Assembly: GCA_009779455.1 (NCBI GenBank)
Contig: WREG01000027.1
Location: 1 to 15,039 of the forward strand
Source of the DNA: Oscillospiraceae bacterium
GTDB taxonomy: Bacteria > Bacillota > Clostridia > Oscillospirales > Acutalibacteraceae
Direction: 5' to 3'
DNA: 15,039 nucleotides
Position numbers and translations under genes: made by a program. Below are positions 12,840 through 15,039 of this stretch, in pieces; positions within the stretch are counted from its first letter, which is position 1, and each line of letters begins with the position of its first letter. The notes below the pieces were generated by a model that saw nothing but the letters and a program-made list of their open reading frames with translations, had not been told where the DNA came from and made no database searches.

Positions 12840-13919
12840 ATGACATCAAGGCAAAGAGTTTTAAACACATTCGCATACGAAAAAACCGACCGTGTGCCGA
12901 TAAACTATTCGGCCAACGGCGGCATAAATGAGCGCTTAAAGAAGCATTTCGGCGTCACGCCCGGCGGGAAGCTTGATCTGGTCGATTATCTGCATGTGGA
13001 TTTCCGCGGGATGGGCGCGCCCTATACCGGGCCGCGCTTGCATTTCGGCGACCCGGAAAGGGGCATAAACGCCGACCCCCTGTGGGGGCAGCGCACGCGG
13101 TGGATAAACCACAGCTACGGCGGTTATGAGGATAACTGCGAATTCCCGTTAAAGGATGCTGACGAGCAGGCGGTGGCGGACTACCCTATGCCGAACCCTG
13201 ACGATTTCGATTACGCCGCCGCTTTGGAATATTGCAAAGAGGAACGAAATGGCAGGGACAGGGCAATTTTCGCGGGCGGGGCGGGCCTTGCCGACATCAT
13301 CAACGTAAACGGCCGCTTCCGCACCATGGAGCAGGCCTTTATCGACCTTATCACGGCCGACCCGGCCGGGACGCTTCTTACCGAGCGCCGTCTGGATATC
13401 GAATTTAAGATAACGGAAAGGCTCTTGGACAAATGCAAAGGTCATATCGACTTTTTGTGGATGGGCGAGGATTTGGGTACCCAGCGCGGGCCTATAATCT
13501 CCCTTGAACTGTTCCGAAAAGAGATAAGGCCGCGCCATCAGAAATTTATCTATCTGGCGAAAAGCTATGGTTTGCCCGTGATGATGCACTGCTGCGGCTC
13601 GTCCTCCTTCGCCTTCGAGGATTTCATCGAAATGGGCGTGAACTCCGTGGACACCCTCCAGCCGGAAGCGGCGGATATGTCGCCGGAATACATAAAAAAG
13701 ACTTTCGGCGGGCGGCTCGCTTTCCACGGCGGGGTTTCAACAGCCGGGCCTCTGGCTTTCGGCAGCGCGGAAGAAGCCGTCGCGGACGTAACGCATAAAC
13801 TGGACGTTTACGCCCCCGGCGGCGGGTATATGTTTTCCCCCGCACATATGATACAGGACAATACGCCCACCGGGAATGTGGTTGAGGTTTATAAAAAGGT
13901 TTTAGAATATCGGAGCTGA
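12840..13919 (+). CDS. Uroporphyrinogen decarboxylase (URO-D) superfamily protein, 359 aa
   Basis: A TIM-barrel protein of the URO-D/MtaA/CmuA superfamily. Marks are the start SRQRVLNTFAYEKTDRVP (3-20), GEDLGTQRGP (209-218), MHCCGS (249-254), LQPEAADM (273-280), FHGGVST (295-301) and GGYMFSPAHMIQDNTPTGN (328-346). The close relatives are uncharacterised proteins of anaerobes, often linked with corrinoid methyl transfer, rather than haem-pathway HemE. The HxC pair (H250, C252) is kept, as in the zinc site of corrinoid methyltransferases, but the usual third cysteine position near 333 is serine, so zinc-thiolate chemistry is doubtful. No haem, cobalamin or methyltransferase neighbours are in the window. 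The ATG at 12840 fits the family start and has AAAGGA 12 bases upstream; an in-frame TTG at 12765 is the alternative. Confidence 0.8.
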   Translation: MTSRQRVLNTFAYEKTDRVPINYSANGGINERLKKHFGVTPGGKLDLVDYLHVDFRGMGAPYTGPRLHFGDPERGINADPLWGQRTRWINHSYGGYEDNCEFPLKDADEQAVADYPMPNPDDFDYAAALEYCKEERNGRDRAIFAGGAGLADIINVNGRFRTMEQAFIDLITADPAGTLLTERRLDIEFKITERLLDKCKGHIDFLWMGEDLGTQRGPIISLELFRKEIRPRHQKFIYLAKSYGLPVMMHCCGSSSFAFEDFIEMGVNSVDTLQPEAADMSPEYIKKTFGGRLAFHGGVSTAGPLAFGSAEEAVADVTHKLDVYAPGGGYMFSPAHMIQDNTPTGNVVEVYKKVLEYRS

Positions 13920-13983
13920 ACCGAAGCCTCTCACCCGTGACGCGCCTGCGTATATTTTATTTTTATTAAGGAGAATTATATTT

Positions 13984-14346
13984 ATGGCTCGAAAAAAATT
14001 CACCCTGAAAAACAACCACCGCGAATATGTTGAAAATCTTTTAAGGGAATCGGGATTCCCTGTCATCGCTTTTGAAAGGACGGAAAAAGGGCTTATAGTG
14101 TCGGGCGGCAATTCCGTCATCTCGCTCCTTCACGCCGAGCAGTACCAGGCGAATGTTTTGCCCGGCGACGCGGACGCCTTTTTGACCGACGCGAAGGAGC
14201 CCACGGTCAAACGCCTTTTAAATTCTTTCGGCCTTCCGCTTGTCGAAGATTTAGATGATGAAAATTTCATCGTGTCTGTCGATTCGGCCCTGCCCGAAGG
14301 GGCGGCGCTGACGGAAAAAATTCCCCCTTTGATAGCAACGGAATAA
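13984..14346 (+). CDS. Hypothetical protein, 120 aa
   Basis: A soluble protein with no membrane segment, signal or cysteine. It starts MARKKFTLKNNHREYVENLL, then has a probable beta-rich stretch (GFPVIAFERTEKGLIVSGG, 24-42) and an acidic middle and C-terminal region (LPLVEDLDDENFIVSV). I do not recognise the family. The start is well supported by AAGGAG 11 bases upstream, and codon use resembles its neighbours, so I take it as a real gene. It stands 64 bases after the URO-D gene in the same direction and converges on the LCP gene; no clear terminator hairpin with a T-run is visible in the 140 bases between them. Confidence 0.7.
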   Translation: MARKKFTLKNNHREYVENLLRESGFPVIAFERTEKGLIVSGGNSVISLLHAEQYQANVLPGDADAFLTDAKEPTVKRLLNSFGLPLVEDLDDENFIVSVDSALPEGAALTEKIPPLIATE

Positions 14347-14486
14347 TTTAGTTTTATACCCGCCCGTGCGATAACCTATGATTATTTACTAATATAACTT
14401 TCGGTCCCCTACCGGTTGGGTGCAAATTATCAGCATAACATCATAATTTAAGCATCTTTTTTATTTAGAACATTAGCACCTAAATC

Positions 14487-15039
14487 CTAATTGATTCCAT
14501 ACAAAAACTCCGCCAAATATTCCCTGTTCTTCTCGATATCCACCCGCAGGATGGACTGGGATTTGAACGTTTCGCTTTTCCACAGCCCCGGCGCGGGTAT
14601 CGTCGCGTCGATTACTTCATATTTCAAATAAGAAAAAACGGCGCTTGCCCCCAGCGAATATATTTTTGCCTGCGGCAGATCCGTTTCTATTGACGGGGCG
14701 ATTTTGTTTGCGACGGAGACCAGATCTACAAGGTTTGATTTCCTCGCTTTTTCTATGATTTTCGACGCGACGGCCCTCTGCCTTTCCGTCCGCTTGAAAT
14801 CGGAGTCCAATTTGCGTATGCGGCTGTACCATAAAGCTTCCTCGCCGTTCAAAAGCACGTTGTCGCCCGGGGCGACGACGCAGTCGAATTTTGCCATCGC
14901 CTCCGCCTCCGCTTTTGACACGTCCATATTTATCCCGCCGAAGTAGTCTATTATTTCTTTGAAAGCGTCAAAGCCTATCAGCACATAATTGTCGATTTTT
15001 ACGCCGAAATGGTATTCGATAGTGCCGATGACCAGATCC
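14487..15039 (-). CDS. LytR-CpsA-Psr (LCP) family envelope ligase, C-terminal 183 residues (partial)
   Basis: LCP proteins are membrane-anchored and act outside the cell, moving undecaprenyl-phosphate-linked glycopolymers such as teichoic acids or capsule onto peptidoglycan. The visible part includes IEYHFGVKIDNYVLIGFDAFKE (its N-terminal edge at the window end), the strand FGGINMDV, GDNVLLNGEEALWYSRIRK, and the arginine signature DSDFKRTERQR, whose conserved arginines bind the pyrophosphate of the lipid donor. The frame is open through 15039, so the N-terminal anchor and the first catalytic residues lie outside the window. The stop is at 14487. The presence of this family supports a Gram-positive cell plan. 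Which polymer it handles cannot be told. Confidence 0.92.
   Translation of the reverse strand, partial: DLVIGTIEYHFGVKIDNYVLIGFDAFKEIIDYFGGINMDVSKAEAEAMAKFDCVVAPGDNVLLNGEEALWYSRIRKLDSDFKRTERQRAVASKIIEKARKSNLVDLVSVANKIAPSIETDLPQAKIYSLGASAVFSYLKYEVIDATIPAPGLWKSETFKSQSILRVDIEKNREYLAEFLYGIN

Noticed and set aside
13149..13727. 192-codon open frame opposite the URO-D-family gene
   Set aside because: It is antisense to a well-supported gene with intact family motifs, and GC-rich codons in the real gene explain the missing stops.
14402..14414. CGGT/ACCG hairpin in the gap between the 120-aa gene and the LCP gene as a terminator
   Set aside because: The stem is only four pairs and no T-run follows on either strand.
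1..15039. CRISPR arrays, tRNA or rRNA genes, integrase or transposase genes
   Set aside because: No regularly spaced repeats, cloverleaf-like segments, rRNA signature sequence or recombinase-like protein were seen on either strand.

Overview
The window looks like a chromosomal segment of an anaerobic, Gram-positive Clostridia-type bacterium (Bacillota), probably uncultured. The signs are strong purine-rich Shine-Dalgarno sites before most genes, a LytR-CpsA-Psr cell-envelope enzyme, a methionyl-tRNA synthetase with a fused C-terminal tRNA-binding domain, a corrinoid/URO-D-type protein common in anaerobes, and sigma-A-like promoters. This placement is inference; there is no rRNA or tRNA. Most genes have mixed base composition near 45-52% GC, with AT-rich exceptions.

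Layout. 1-549 (minus): a sugar/cation symporter cut to its first 149 codons, abutting unrelated sequence. 695-1059 (plus): a two-gene micro-operon of unknown 52- and 49-residue proteins behind a near-consensus promoter. 1135-3768 (minus): an ABC exporter, ATPase first and permease second, whose intergenic gap holds a 200-bp AT-rich element with perfect 25-bp terminal inverted repeats. 3769-4100: divergent promoters around a long REP-like palindrome. 4101-8297 (plus): a tight gene row of a membrane-anchored alpha/beta hydrolase, a VbhA-like antitoxin, a Fic AMP-transferase toxin and metG. 8361-10915 (plus): an alpha/alpha-toroid protein, a broken 5' copy of tatD, a PIN-domain toxin with its small partner, and an intact tatD. 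10943-14346 (plus): a membrane-anchored alpha/alpha-barrel protein, a URO-D-family protein and an unknown 120-residue protein. 14487-15039 (minus): the C-terminal part of an LCP ligase.

How it fits together. metG and tatD are often close neighbours in Bacillota, and here the metG-tatD neighbourhood seems to have received two toxin-antitoxin modules: VbhA/Fic directly upstream of metG, and PIN plus partner directly upstream of tatD. The second carries a clear scar. The first 110 or so bases of tatD occur twice, once as a dead stub before the module and once as the real start of tatD after it. The two copies differ mainly at synonymous positions in their first part and are identical over their last 38 bases. 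The module's partner gene also overlaps tatD's start, so a new, translationally coupled 5' end has been supplied to a housekeeping gene. I regard this as the most interesting structure here; the MITE-like element inside the ABC operon comes second.
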